From Desulfovibrio piger ATCC 29098 (GTDB lineage Bacteria > Desulfobacterota > Desulfovibrionia > Desulfovibrionales > Desulfovibrionaceae), in assembly GCF_000156375.1 (NCBI RefSeq), contig NZ_DS996351.1:326913-383000 (forward strand): DNA of 56,088 bases, read 5' to 3'. Shown one piece after another: positions 1 through 8,297 of the stretch (its first letter is position 1; each line of letters starts with the position of its first letter). Both the position numbers and the translations under genes were made by a program. The notes below the pieces were generated by a model. The model ran no database searches. It was not told the DNA's origin and worked only from the letters and a program-made list of their open reading frames with translations.

Positions 1-1
1 G

Positions 2-3000
2 GAAGGCGGCAAGAATATCGAACTGACGGAAGGCACGCTGAACCTGAAGTACGATGTTGAGACCGGCAAGCTGGACTACAGCTTTGATCAGGATACGGCG
101 GCTGTCCATAAGGATGGCGAAGGTCTGACGGAAGCAAAGAGCTACGACATCGACGTGACCTTCACGGATAATGTGGGTCAGAACGTGAATGCCGACCTGA
201 CGCTGACCATCAAGGACGACGTGCCCACCATCTCCAGCGTGGATGCCGACAACGACGGCAAGCCCGACATCACCTTTGAACGTTATCCTGATGTGGACAG
301 CGAGGATACGCCGTTAGGTGATGGAGCGAAAGCTGACTTTACTCAATATGGTACTTTCAAAGATCCTTCGGGTAAAGAACACGCCGAGGAATATAAAGAT
401 AGTCCCATATGGAATGGTAACGTTACAATTACAGGTGGTAGAGTACAGTATACTTATGAAGGTGTTGTTGGAGAAAAAGACCCTCGTAAGGTAACTGGTG
501 TAGCAATTATTGATTCGAATAAAGATCTTGCATACAGCGAACATATCGTGAACCCCAATGTTGCGGATAAGGAGCAAAACGTTGGGCTTACGGTATCCGG
601 AAAAGAGGAAATATCTGCAGACAGAAGCTATAATGAAAATGGTAACTTCACAGGCGTAGCTAACCAAAGCGATGCCATTATCGTGACGCTGCCGGAAGGC
701 ACTGTAGCCTATGGATTGAACCTGAAGCTGGGAGCCTTCTTTACGGAATCTTCTTCCACCGAAGGGACTAAGTGGGATACGGTGGCTGAACAGGCTCTGC
801 TCACGTTCTATAAGGATGGGGAAGTCGTTCTGATATATCCCGTCACGGCTAACTCCGCAGACGGCTCCTACACGGTTCCGGCGGATCTTGTCATTACGGA
901 AGGCTTTGACAAGGTCGTCATTTCCGCTGTGGACAATTCCTGGAACAGCGACGACAATTTCGAAGTTGAGCAGTCCGACTTTGTGGTGCAGGAAATCGGT
1001 TTCGTCACCCTGCCGCCGAATGAGGTCATGTTCCGCTATGAGGGCGATCTTGTTTCGGATGGCGGCGCGGACGGATTCGCCGACGGTTACACATTCGCTT
1101 TCTCCGACAAAATGGGCGAGAGCATGAACGTGACGCTGGGCGATGGGGAGACCGTGGAAGCAAAGCTGACCATCACGGAAGGCGACAACGGTAGCTCCAT
1201 CCTTCTGGCAACGGTTCCCGGAGCCGACGACAAGACTGAAAACCTCTTCTCCGTGACGCTGGATGCCGACGGGCACTGGAAGTTCGATCAGTATCAGGAA
1301 TTCTCCATGCCTGACGGCAGCGACTTTGAACTCGGTTTCATGACCAAGGACAATGACGGCGACAAGGCCTATGAAGAGGTCACGCTGATCACCACGACGG
1401 AAACCAATATCGGTACCGGTGGCGACCATGCGCCCACGTCGAACGCTGACGTTATCGTTAACGGCAACAGCGGCCATGACAATTTCGTGGGCGACCCGGG
1501 CGGCGCGACGGAATCCACACAAACAACCTACACTGATCTCAATGTGGCACTGGTGGTGGATACGTCTGGCTCGATGGATGGTACTCGGATGAGCGAAACC
1601 AAGGAGGCCCTGAAGGATCTTTGTGACCAGCTTAAGGAACATGCTGACGAGGGTGCGGACGTCAATCTCTCGCTCATTGGCTTCAGCGGAGCCTTGAACA
1701 TCAATCTGCCTGTCGAGGACATTACGGGAATTGAAGAAAATTACCGTAAGTTTACACTTCGTGATGGGGATACCATCATCGGAAAGGTCGGCACTGAATT
1801 TAGTGTTACCTCTTACGTTCCCTATGATGACTGGTCTGGCGGACAGATCTCTAGCACTACAACGTATAGAATTACGGAGGACGGTACTCTTCAGCGTTGG
1901 GAAAGTGGATTTATGGGCTGGGGAGGTTCATGGGAAGATGTACGCACCTTCTCCACAGAGAGCTTGACGGGGTATGAGGCTGTCCTTGCGCAGATTGATG
2001 ATATGGAGGCTATTGGCGGTACCGTCTATTCCGACGGATATGAAGCCGCAAAGGACTGGTTCGGCGGAAAGACCAGCCCCGACTCCCTGCAGAACAACGG
2101 TGGAGAAAACATCGTCATCTTTGTGACGGACGGTGAGCCTAACAACGAGTGGTCTGCCAAAAATGCGTACAATCAGCTTGTTGCAGCTGTTGACAACATC
2201 ACGGTAGAAACAGTCGGCATCGCGATAACGGATAAAGATGCGACTGATCTTCTGAACGGATTGACAACCAATAACAATGGCGCGCACTTCATCGAAGATG
2301 CCAGTAAGTTGGGCGACGTCTTCGGTGAAATCGTCAGCGATATCACTACCTCCACCGTGACTCCCGCTGCGGATGACGTCATCCTCGGCGGACGCGGCAA
2401 CGACATGCTCTTCGGCGACGCCCTGAATGCGGACTACCTCCTGGGAAAAGAATACACCTGGGAAGGCAAGGATACGTTCGCCAAAGGCAGCTCGTGGGAT
2501 ATCATCAACGCCTATCTCGTTGCGACGCTTGGCCATAATCCCAGCGAAGGAGAAATAGCCAAGTTCATCGCACAGAATGCCGACAAGCTTGGTCTGACGG
2601 ATACCGTTGCCGACAGTGCGGGCGTTGTTCGTGGTGGTGATGATATTATCCTCGGCGGTTCCGGTGACGACATCGTCTACGGCCAGGGCGGTGACGACCT
2701 GATCTTTGGTGACGGCAGCGACACGGCAACCGATGCCACGTCCATCGGGACGCTGGATACGCTGGACACGCTGCTGACTGCGGCCGGAGCCGGAGAAGAC
2801 GGCAGCTATGCCGAACGGATACGTGATCTTGGAACATCGGAAACTCCAGACCAGCCGAGCGAGCTTGACCGCTTCATAGACAGCCTTGAGGGTACAGGAG
2901 GTATCGAAAAGGATACTGACGGCAACGACCAGCTCTTCGGCGGCGCCGGTGATGACGTGATTTTTGGCGGCTCCGGCAACGACTTCATCGACGGCGGCGA

Positions 3001-3457
3001 GGGCGAAGACGCCATCTTCGGCGGTGCCGGCAACGATATCATCGTCTACGACAACAATGATTATCTGGTCAGCGGCGGCAGCGGCATCGACTTCATGGTC
3101 TCTGACGATAAGAGCCTGACGTTGAGCCGCTTGTTGGACAATTCCGTCGACGACAAGCCCCTCGTCAGCGGCATCGAAGTGCTGCTGAAGGGCGAGGATG
3201 CCCTGAGCCTGACCAGCCTTGACCAGCTGGCCAAGGATTATGGTATCACGCTGGGTACCAACGCTGAAGGAAAGGAAACCTTGATACTGGATATGGACAA
3301 GTGGACGAAGACGACGGACGGTATCTATGCCTTTAATGGTGGTGCTGAGGACGGCGGTCTGACCCTGGAGACCAATCTGACACCGGTGGAGGCCAGTGAT
3401 CCGGCCAGTGAGGCCGTACAGCAGCAGGTCTTCACTCTGGAACACGGTAACGGTTAA
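2..3457 (+). CDS. RTX adhesin with VWA domain, 3' part (5' end outside window)
   Basis: The frame is open from the first bases, so this is the C-terminal part of a much larger secreted surface adhesin. The start (2-1430) is acidic beta-sandwich repeat sequence of the VCBS/T1SS-143 kind. A von Willebrand A domain follows (about 1537-2350) with the MIDAS residues DTSGS and a later TDG, interrupted by an unusual insertion at about 1735-1975. The C-terminus holds glycine-aspartate RTX repeats (GGSGDD, GGAGND) at about 2380-2440, 2630-2710 and 2930-3060, which bind calcium, and a final acidic tail that fits a type I secretion signal. Such proteins are exported by ABC/MFP/OMF systems and mediate attachment and biofilm formation. 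Two stretches (about 310-660 and 1735-1970) are visibly AT-richer than the rest, suggesting a mosaic gene. The secretion genes are not in the window. Confidence 0.9.
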   Translation, partial: EGGKNIELTEGTLNLKYDVETGKLDYSFDQDTAAVHKDGEGLTEAKSYDIDVTFTDNVGQNVNADLTLTIKDDVPTISSVDADNDGKPDITFERYPDVDSEDTPLGDGAKADFTQYGTFKDPSGKEHAEEYKDSPIWNGNVTITGGRVQYTYEGVVGEKDPRKVTGVAIIDSNKDLAYSEHIVNPNVADKEQNVGLTVSGKEEISADRSYNENGNFTGVANQSDAIIVTLPEGTVAYGLNLKLGAFFTESSSTEGTKWDTVAEQALLTFYKDGEVVLIYPVTANSADGSYTVPADLVITEGFDKVVISAVDNSWNSDDNFEVEQSDFVVQEIGFVTLPPNEVMFRYEGDLVSDGGADGFADGYTFAFSDKMGESMNVTLGDGETVEAKLTITEGDNGSSILLATVPGADDKTENLFSVTLDADGHWKFDQYQEFSMPDGSDFELGFMTKDNDGDKAYEEVTLITTTETNIGTGGDHAPTSNADVIVNGNSGHDNFVGDPGGATESTQTTYTDLNVALVVDTSGSMDGTRMSETKEALKDLCDQLKEHADEGADVNLSLIGFSGALNINLPVEDITGIEENYRKFTLRDGDTIIGKVGTEFSVTSYVPYDDWSGGQISSTTTYRITEDGTLQRWESGFMGWGGSWEDVRTFSTESLTGYEAVLAQIDDMEAIGGTVYSDGYEAAKDWFGGKTSPDSLQNNGGENIVIFVTDGEPNNEWSAKNAYNQLVAAVDNITVETVGIAITDKDATDLLNGLTTNNNGAHFIEDASKLGDVFGEIVSDITTSTVTPAADDVILGGRGNDMLFGDALNADYLLGKEYTWEGKDTFAKGSSWDIINAYLVATLGHNPSEGEIAKFIAQNADKLGLTDTVADSAGVVRGGDDIILGGSGDDIVYGQGGDDLIFGDGSDTATDATSIGTLDTLDTLLTAAGAGEDGSYAERIRDLGTSETPDQPSELDRFIDSLEGTGGIEKDTDGNDQLFGGAGDDVIFGGSGNDFIDGGEGEDAIFGGAGNDIIVYDNNDYLVSGGSGIDFMVSDDKSLTLSRLLDNSVDDKPLVSGIEVLLKGEDALSLTSLDQLAKDYGITLGTNAEGKETLILDMDKWTKTTDGIYAFNGGAEDGGLTLETNLTPVEASDPASEAVQQQVFTLEHGNG

Positions 3458-3467
3458 CCATACACAC

Positions 3468-3499
3468 GGCGGGGCGGCCCAAAGGCCGTCCCGCCTTTC
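3468..3499 (+). terminator. Terminator of the adhesin gene
   Basis: A 12-bp stem GGCGGGGCGGCC / GGCCGTCCCGCC (one G-T pair) with a CAAA loop, followed by TTTC, starts 10 bases after the adhesin stop. It separates the adhesin from the glycosyltransferase, although the next gene starts only 20 bases later and may depend on read-through. Confidence 0.75.
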
Positions 3500-3518
3500 A
3501 ACATCCTTTAGGGCTTCC

Positions 3519-4655
3519 ATGCGCATCCTTTTCGTCAACCACACCTTCCCGGGGGATCTGGGGCCGTTGCTGGCGGCTTTTGCCGCGCAGCCGGGATATG
3601 AGATCCTTTTCGCCTCCTGTCGGGGCAGACGGGATTTCAGTGTGCCCGGGGTGCGGCATGTGGTGCTTTCGCCTTCCCGTTCCCGTCGTCTTGTCGGGGA
3701 CGGGGCCGGAACTTCTCTGGACAGGGCCGTGGAGATGGGGCGGCAGGCCCTGCAGGCTTTCCGTCTGCTGCGGCAGAACGGCTTTGTGCCGGACATGGTG
3801 CTGCTTTCTTCCGCCCTGGAACAGGGCCTGTTCCTCAGGGATGCGTTCCCCGAAGCCTTCGTGGCCTGCTTTGCGGAAAGTCTGCCGTCCGACGGGCTGG
3901 CCGGGGACGGCAAAGGCTTGGTCCGCCATTTGCTGCAATGCCGCCAGATGCAGCAGAGCGATCTGGTCATCAGGCTGGCGGCAGAAGGGGTGACTCGCGA
4001 TCCTGAACAGCGGGGCGCCGTGACCTTGCCGTATCCGGTGGATACGGACTATTTTTCTCCCCTTGCCCCAAACGGGGCGACCGGCCCCAACGCCGGGGCC
4101 CGGGTGCTGTGTGCTGTCCGGGATGCGGCGGATGTCTGGCAGATGCTGCGTCTGGCGGAAGCCTTGCTGGCCCAGTCTCCGGGCTGTCGTCTGGTGCTGC
4201 TGTGCGAAAGTGCGGCAGGGCGTGAATCACTGGCGGAGATCGGCACTTCCCTGCCTGCCGGGATCGAGGTCCCGGAGCGCCTTTCCCTGAATGCCTATCG
4301 GGATCTGCTCCGCACGGCGGCCGTCATCACGGCCCCGGCGGCAGCGTGTCTTTCCGCGCCGGTGCTGTTGGAAGCCATGAGCTGCGGGGTGGTGCCGGTG
4401 CTGGCAGGCGATGCGTCGCACTGGCCCCTGCTGCACGACGGCGGGGGCTGCCTTTGGTGCGGAGGGGAGGAGCTTGTCCCCACACTGGCAGGAGCCCTGT
4501 CGCAGCCGGGCCGTCTGGCGGAGCTGTCCCTTGCCGCACGACGGACCGTGGAGCGGTATTTTCGGCGGCAGGATGTCATCCCCGGGCATCTGGCCTTGCT
4601 GCATCAGGCCCGGGCCGCGTGGCTGCGAAAAAGGCAGGGCGGTACGACGTCCTGA
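3519..4655 (+). CDS. Glycosyltransferase family protein (GT4-like)
   Basis: A protein of 378 residues starting MRILFVNHTFPGDLG. The frame stays open further upstream through the adhesin terminator, but protein similarity to glycosyltransferases begins at this ATG. The N-terminus is a Rossmann beta strand typical of GT-B enzymes. The C-terminal half carries the family signature LEAMSCGVVPVLAGD followed by a glycine-rich turn, where GT4 enzymes bind the nucleotide-sugar. It probably transfers a sugar from a nucleotide donor in the cytoplasm. The acceptor is unknown. Its position directly behind the adhesin allows, but does not prove, a role in modifying the adhesin or the cell surface. The ribosome-binding site is weak (AGGGCTTCC). 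Confidence 0.75.
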   Translation: MRILFVNHTFPGDLGPLLAAFAAQPGYEILFASCRGRRDFSVPGVRHVVLSPSRSRRLVGDGAGTSLDRAVEMGRQALQAFRLLRQNGFVPDMVLLSSALEQGLFLRDAFPEAFVACFAESLPSDGLAGDGKGLVRHLLQCRQMQQSDLVIRLAAEGVTRDPEQRGAVTLPYPVDTDYFSPLAPNGATGPNAGARVLCAVRDAADVWQMLRLAEALLAQSPGCRLVLLCESAAGRESLAEIGTSLPAGIEVPERLSLNAYRDLLRTAAVITAPAAACLSAPVLLEAMSCGVVPVLAGDASHWPLLHDGGGCLWCGGEELVPTLAGALSQPGRLAELSLAARRTVERYFRRQDVIPGHLALLHQARAAWLRKRQGGTTS

Positions 4656-5043
4656 TGCGGCAACGCGCATGGCTGGGCGACCGTCTGGCGGCAGCCGGGC
4701 GTTCTTCCTCATCTTCCGGGCAGGAACGCGGCAACAGCAATGCGGCCATCACAAAACATGACAGATACAAAAAGACCGGCGCCCTGTTGCGGGCCGCCGG
4801 TCTTTTTGTGCCTTCTGGCGGGGCATGCCGTCTTTTCATGCTGTACGGGCCATCCCGTCACCTCCTCGCCATCTTCCCTCATAAAACACGCTGGGGAAGG
4901 GGAGGGAGCTTGAAGGCAACGGAAGCTCCTTTCGCCCCAGTGCGGCCGGATGGCGGCCCGCAGGGCCTGCCCGTTGATGATGCAGGAGCTTTACGGGCAT
5001 CGGCGGCAACGCAAAGGTGTCCCCTTTCCTGTATTGCAAAAAA
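4656..5043. other. Intergenic region between convergent genes
   Basis: This region separates the convergent glycosyltransferase (plus) and symporter (minus) genes. It holds the hairpin at 4769-4807. I see no credible gene in it: the frames open here are rich in Arg, Gly and Ser and have no ribosome-binding sites. Confidence 0.6.
4769..4807. terminator. Bidirectional terminator
   Basis: AAAAAGACCGGCG and CGCCGGTCTTTTT form a long perfect stem around CCCTGTTGCGGG. The A tract on the left and the T tract on the right allow termination in both directions. It therefore serves the glycosyltransferase on the plus strand and, about 240 bases downstream of its stop, the symporter on the minus strand. 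Confidence 0.85.
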
Positions 5044-6498
5044 CTACATCCCGGGCTTCATGCCCGCGGGCCAGAAGGAGGAATTCCGGCGACCTTCGCC
5101 GTCCAGGGCCCAGCCGAGCCCCCAGCCCGCCAGAGAGAAGGCAAAGCCCACGAAGAAGGGCGGCAGCGCGGCCAGGGAGGGCCAGGGCATGGGCAGGATG
5201 GCGAACTGCGGGTGTGTCATGAGGTACCAGAGCATGCAGCTCACAAAGCCCGCAGTACAGCTGCACCAGGCGGCCAGGCTGCTGCGCTTGCCAAAGCGCA
5301 CCAGGGCCACATAGGCCACCAGCACCGTGGAGCCCACGATGCTCCAGCTGGTGGTGCAGAGCATGGCGATGATCTGCCCCTTGATCTGGGCACAGCCGCC
5401 GCTGAGCAGCACGCAGAAGACGATGCCCGCGAACCACATGCCGCGCGAGGTCTTGCGGCCCGGCAGGTCTTCGGCGATGGCCGCCACGGCGATGTGGAAG
5501 ATGGCCGTGGCCGTGGACAGGGAGGCCGAGACGATGGCCAGCACGAAGAGCTGCAGGCCGATGTCGGGCAGCAGCATCTTGACCAGGGCGGGCATGACGT
5601 CATCGGGCGAGGCCACTTCGGGCATGAACAGGCGGGCCAGGCTGGCCACATAGTAGGCGCCGCCCACCAGCACGGTCAGTACCAGCATGGCCAGCGGCGT
5701 GATGCGGTTGACCTGCCGGGCGGAGTTGAGGGCAAAATGGCGCTGGATCATCTGGGGCTGGGCCCAGACCGCCACGGACGTGACGATGACCAGCGAGATG
5801 ATGAACCAGCCCTGTCCGCCGTCAGCCAGCGAGACGAAACCGGTATTGGCCGTCGCGGTGGGGGCCAGTTCCGCCAGCCGGGCCATGCCTTCCAGCGGGC
5901 CGCCCACCTTGTCGAACACGGCCACGGTGAGCATGCAGATGCCCACGAGCATGACGAAACCCTGCATGGCCTCGGTATAGAGCACGCCGCGCAGGCCGCC
6001 CATATAGATGGCCGCCGCCACCAGCAGGGCCACGATCCAGACCAGCAGCCAGACGGGCACAGGCATGATCTGGGCCAGCAGCAGGGCCGCGCCCTTGATG
6101 ACGGCCGAGGCATAGACGCCCAGGAACACGGCAAAGATCAGGGCCAGACAGCGGCCCAGCAGGGGACTGCGGTGGCCGTTGGCCAGCAGCTGCACCGGCG
6201 TGCGGGCCTGCAGGTTGCGCTGGCACAGGCGGGTGGGCCAGGCCAGATAGCGATAGACGATCCAGGTCCCCAGCCAGACGTTGCCGGCGGCCACCAGCAG
6301 CATCTGCATGCCGTAGGCATAGGCCAGCCCGCCAAAGCCCACCAGGGCCACGGCGGAGATATAGGTAGCCACATAGGCAAAGGCCTGGATGCCGAAACCC
6401 ACGCGGCCCGAAACCATGACATCGTGCCCGCTGCCCTTGCGGGACAGCCAGATGAACAGGGCGATGTAGCCGCCCCAGATGAGGACATCGGCCAGCAT
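5044..6498 (-). CDS. Sodium:solute symporter family (SSS) transporter
   Basis: A very hydrophobic protein of 484 residues with about 13 predicted membrane helices, the size and pattern of PutP/PanF-type sodium/solute symporters. Typical features are the N-terminal GYIALFIWLSRKG helix end, the conserved glycine-rich helix VALVGFGGLAYAYG, and the segment AAIYMGGLRGVLYTEAMQG that lies near the substrate and sodium sites in this family. It should import a small solute (proline, a carboxylate or similar) with sodium across the inner membrane. The substrate cannot be deduced. Its ATG directly follows the stop codon of the 39-residue gene upstream, so the two are translationally coupled. The C-terminus is loop-like (GEGRRNSSFWPAGMKPGM). 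Confidence 0.88.
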   Translation of the reverse strand: MLADVLIWGGYIALFIWLSRKGSGHDVMVSGRVGFGIQAFAYVATYISAVALVGFGGLAYAYGMQMLLVAAGNVWLGTWIVYRYLAWPTRLCQRNLQARTPVQLLANGHRSPLLGRCLALIFAVFLGVYASAVIKGAALLLAQIMPVPVWLLVWIVALLVAAAIYMGGLRGVLYTEAMQGFVMLVGICMLTVAVFDKVGGPLEGMARLAELAPTATANTGFVSLADGGQGWFIISLVIVTSVAVWAQPQMIQRHFALNSARQVNRITPLAMLVLTVLVGGAYYVASLARLFMPEVASPDDVMPALVKMLLPDIGLQLFVLAIVSASLSTATAIFHIAVAAIAEDLPGRKTSRGMWFAGIVFCVLLSGGCAQIKGQIIAMLCTTSWSIVGSTVLVAYVALVRFGKRSSLAAWCSCTAGFVSCMLWYLMTHPQFAILPMPWPSLAALPPFFVGFAFSLAGWGLGWALDGEGRRNSSFWPAGMKPGM

Positions 6499-6618
6499 CT
6501 AGCGCCCCCTTCCCTGACGGATCAGGCTGAAGAGGGAAAGCACCAGCGCGGCCAGCAGCGAAAGCACCGCCAGCAGCACCGGGGCATCCGCCAGCCCCAG
6601 AACGGAAAACAGTTCCAT
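6499..6618 (-). CDS. Symporter small accessory protein (39 residues)
   Basis: This short gene encodes MELFSVLGLADAPVLLAVLS, then a continuing hydrophobic helix and a basic end (RQGRGR). It has a good ribosome-binding site (GGAG, 6 bases before the ATG at 6618), and its TAG is followed at once by the ATG of the SSS transporter. It is a single-pass membrane protein, probably a small subunit or assembly partner of the transporter. Similar tiny proteins encoded just before SSS genes are known and are often missed by gene finders. Confidence 0.75.
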   Translation of the reverse strand: MELFSVLGLADAPVLLAVLSLLAALVLSLFSLIRQGRGR

Positions 6619-6793
6619 ACGCAACTCCGGTTACGGTCTGACGGGAACGGCAGGGAGCCGCCTCCCGAATATAGACAGCGTAGACAGAAGTGCTGTCCCG
6701 AGGCAAGTCCATTTTCCCTTTTTTAGCGGAAAGGAGAGACTCTCCGGCCCCGGGCCGGAAAGCGGAGAGGGAAGCCAACCCACCGGGATACAT

Positions 6794-6817
6794 AAAAAAA
6801 GGGCCCCGAAGGGCCCT
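6794..6817 (-). terminator. Terminator of the alcohol dehydrogenase gene
   Basis: Read on the minus strand, AGGGCCC-TTCG-GGGCCCT is followed by a run of T, 24 bases after the dehydrogenase stop. It separates this gene from the symporter operon, which runs in the same direction. Confidence 0.9.
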
Positions 6818-6840
6818 CGTGTACGGAAGGTCGGGCACGA

Positions 6841-7896
6841 TCAGCGCTTCCAGGGCGTGATGGCGCACTTGATGCAGTCATCCTGCCGCTGTTCGAAGAT
6901 GCGGTAACCTTCCAGGATCTTGTTCAGGGGCAGGCTGTGGGTGATGAGCGGATTGGTATCGATGCGGCCGCGTTCGATGAGGCGGATCAGCTCCGCGCTG
7001 TGGGTGGCGTCCACACCGCCGGTGCGGAAGGTCAGGTTCTTGCCGTACATCAGGTGCAGGGGCAGGCTCTGCGCTTCCTCATACATGGCCACCACGGCCA
7101 CGGTTGCATTGGGACGGGCCACCTTCCAGGCGGTCTGGAAAGTATCGTGTCCGCCCGCGCATTCGATGACCGCATCGGCCCCCAGTCCTCCGGTGGCGTC
7201 GAGGATGCGCGCTTCCACGTCGTCCGCGGCGGCGTCGAGCGCCAGGTCGGCATAGCCGCGTTCCCGGGCCAGGTGCAGGCGGCTGGGCAGGATGTCCACG
7301 GCGATGACCTGCGCGGGGCCGAACAGGCGCGCGCACTGCATGGCGCACAGGCCCACAGGTCCGGCCCCCAGTACGGCCACGCTGTCGCCGGGGCGGATGG
7401 CGGCCAGTTCCGCACCGAAGTAGCCGCTGGCCAGTACGTCACCCACCAGCAGCACATCCTGATAGGACAGGGAATCAGGGATGGGGTCGAGCCCGTTGTC
7501 CGCAAAGGGTACGCGCACATATTCGGTCTGGCAGCCATCGATACGGCAACCCAGCTCCCAGCCGCCGTGGCGGCAGTTGTTGACGTAGCCCTGGCGGCAG
7601 AACCAGCAGGTGCCGCAAAATGTCTCCACATTGGCGGCCACACGCTGGCCGGGGCGCACTTTGCGCACCTCGCTGCCCGTTGCCACCACTTCGCCCACGA
7701 ATTCGTGCCCCAGTACCGTGCCGGGCAGGGCACGCGGCACCGCGCCGTTGCGGATATGCAGGTCACTGGCGCAGATGCTGGAAAGTTCCACTTTGACGAT
7801 GGCGTCACGCGGATCCCGTATCTGCGGCAGAGGACGCTCCTCCAGGCGCAGGTCGTTGGTGCCGTGATAGACCAGTGCATGCATGGTTTCAGCCAT
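6841..7896 (-). CDS. Zinc-dependent alcohol dehydrogenase family protein (MDR)
   Basis: A 351-residue medium-chain dehydrogenase/reductase. The N-terminal GroES-like domain has the catalytic zinc ligands (Cys in SSICASDLH, the GHE motif) and the four-cysteine structural zinc lobe CGTCWFCRQGYVNNC. The C-terminal Rossmann domain has the NAD(P) motif VAVLGAGPVGLCAMQ and a following acidic residue in VAVDIL-like context, which favours NAD. It should oxidise an alcohol or reduce an aldehyde in the cytoplasm, and resembles formaldehyde/threonine/sorbitol dehydrogenase-type members. The substrate is unknown. The start at 7896 (MAETMHALVYHG) is chosen because AAGGAGGG lies just upstream, although the frame stays open to 7938. 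Confidence 0.88.
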   Translation of the reverse strand: MAETMHALVYHGTNDLRLEERPLPQIRDPRDAIVKVELSSICASDLHIRNGAVPRALPGTVLGHEFVGEVVATGSEVRKVRPGQRVAANVETFCGTCWFCRQGYVNNCRHGGWELGCRIDGCQTEYVRVPFADNGLDPIPDSLSYQDVLLVGDVLASGYFGAELAAIRPGDSVAVLGAGPVGLCAMQCARLFGPAQVIAVDILPSRLHLARERGYADLALDAAADDVEARILDATGGLGADAVIECAGGHDTFQTAWKVARPNATVAVVAMYEEAQSLPLHLMYGKNLTFRTGGVDATHSAELIRLIERGRIDTNPLITHSLPLNKILEGYRIFEQRQDDCIKCAITPWKR

Positions 7897-7936
7897 AAGC
7901 CCTCCTTGTGCGGACATGCAGCCGTCATATCCGTCC

Positions 7937-7965
7937 ACTATGGCGGGCTTTGGGCGGTGTGTAAA
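7937..7965 (-). promoter_or_regulatory. Probable sigma-70 promoter of the alcohol dehydrogenase
   Basis: On the minus strand TTTACA and CATAGT are spaced by 17 bases and lie about 40 bases upstream of the dehydrogenase start. The match to consensus is fair (5/6 and 4/6). Confidence 0.45.
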
Positions 7966-8152
7966 GCGTTCCCGCTTGGCCTTGCTGGCTGACTAGTCGT
8001 GGTGCGGCCGTTCTGCAGCATCAGGGCTTGCGGATGGACACGGACAGATCGTCTTCCGTGGAGCAGAAACGTTCCCGGCAAAAGTCGCGGCGGTCTTCCA
8101 GTAAACGGGGGACAAGATCCGGTACATCGACGGCCAGAAGCAGGCCGGACAT

Positions 8153-8277
8153 GGTTGTGTGGCTGCGGGCACAGCCCGGCTGCGGGAACTGTGGCAAGAT
8201 GGGACTGTCCCGCCACTAAGGGAAAGATGTGGAATATGAAGGCGGGTGAGCGATAAGCCATCCCGCCCGCAGGCGGG
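8153..8277 (+). promoter_or_regulatory. Probable cobalamin riboswitch upstream of the 4Fe-4S membrane protein
   Basis: The leader holds GGGAACTGTGGCAAGATGGG followed directly by ACTGTCCCGCCACTAAGGG (8190-8223). This matches the core of cobalamin riboswitches: GGGAA, a small GTG..AA hairpin, the C(T)G(T)CCCGCCACT box and a GGAAAG segment. A GGT-started P2-like hairpin precedes it at 8153. At the 3' end AAGCCA replaces a clear B12 box, so that part is degenerate. GGCGGG (8241-8246) and GGCGGG (8272-8277) can each pair with the same CCCGCC (8262-8267). These are two mutually exclusive hairpins just before the ribosome-binding site, as expected of a switch platform. Confidence 0.55.
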
Positions 8278-8297
8278 CAGACATGCAGGAGGGGAGG

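Noticed and set aside
1928..3970. Long minus-strand open frame opposite the RTX adhesin (680 codons)
   Set aside because: It is a mirror of the GGxGxD repeat coding, runs across the adhesin terminator and has no family signature.
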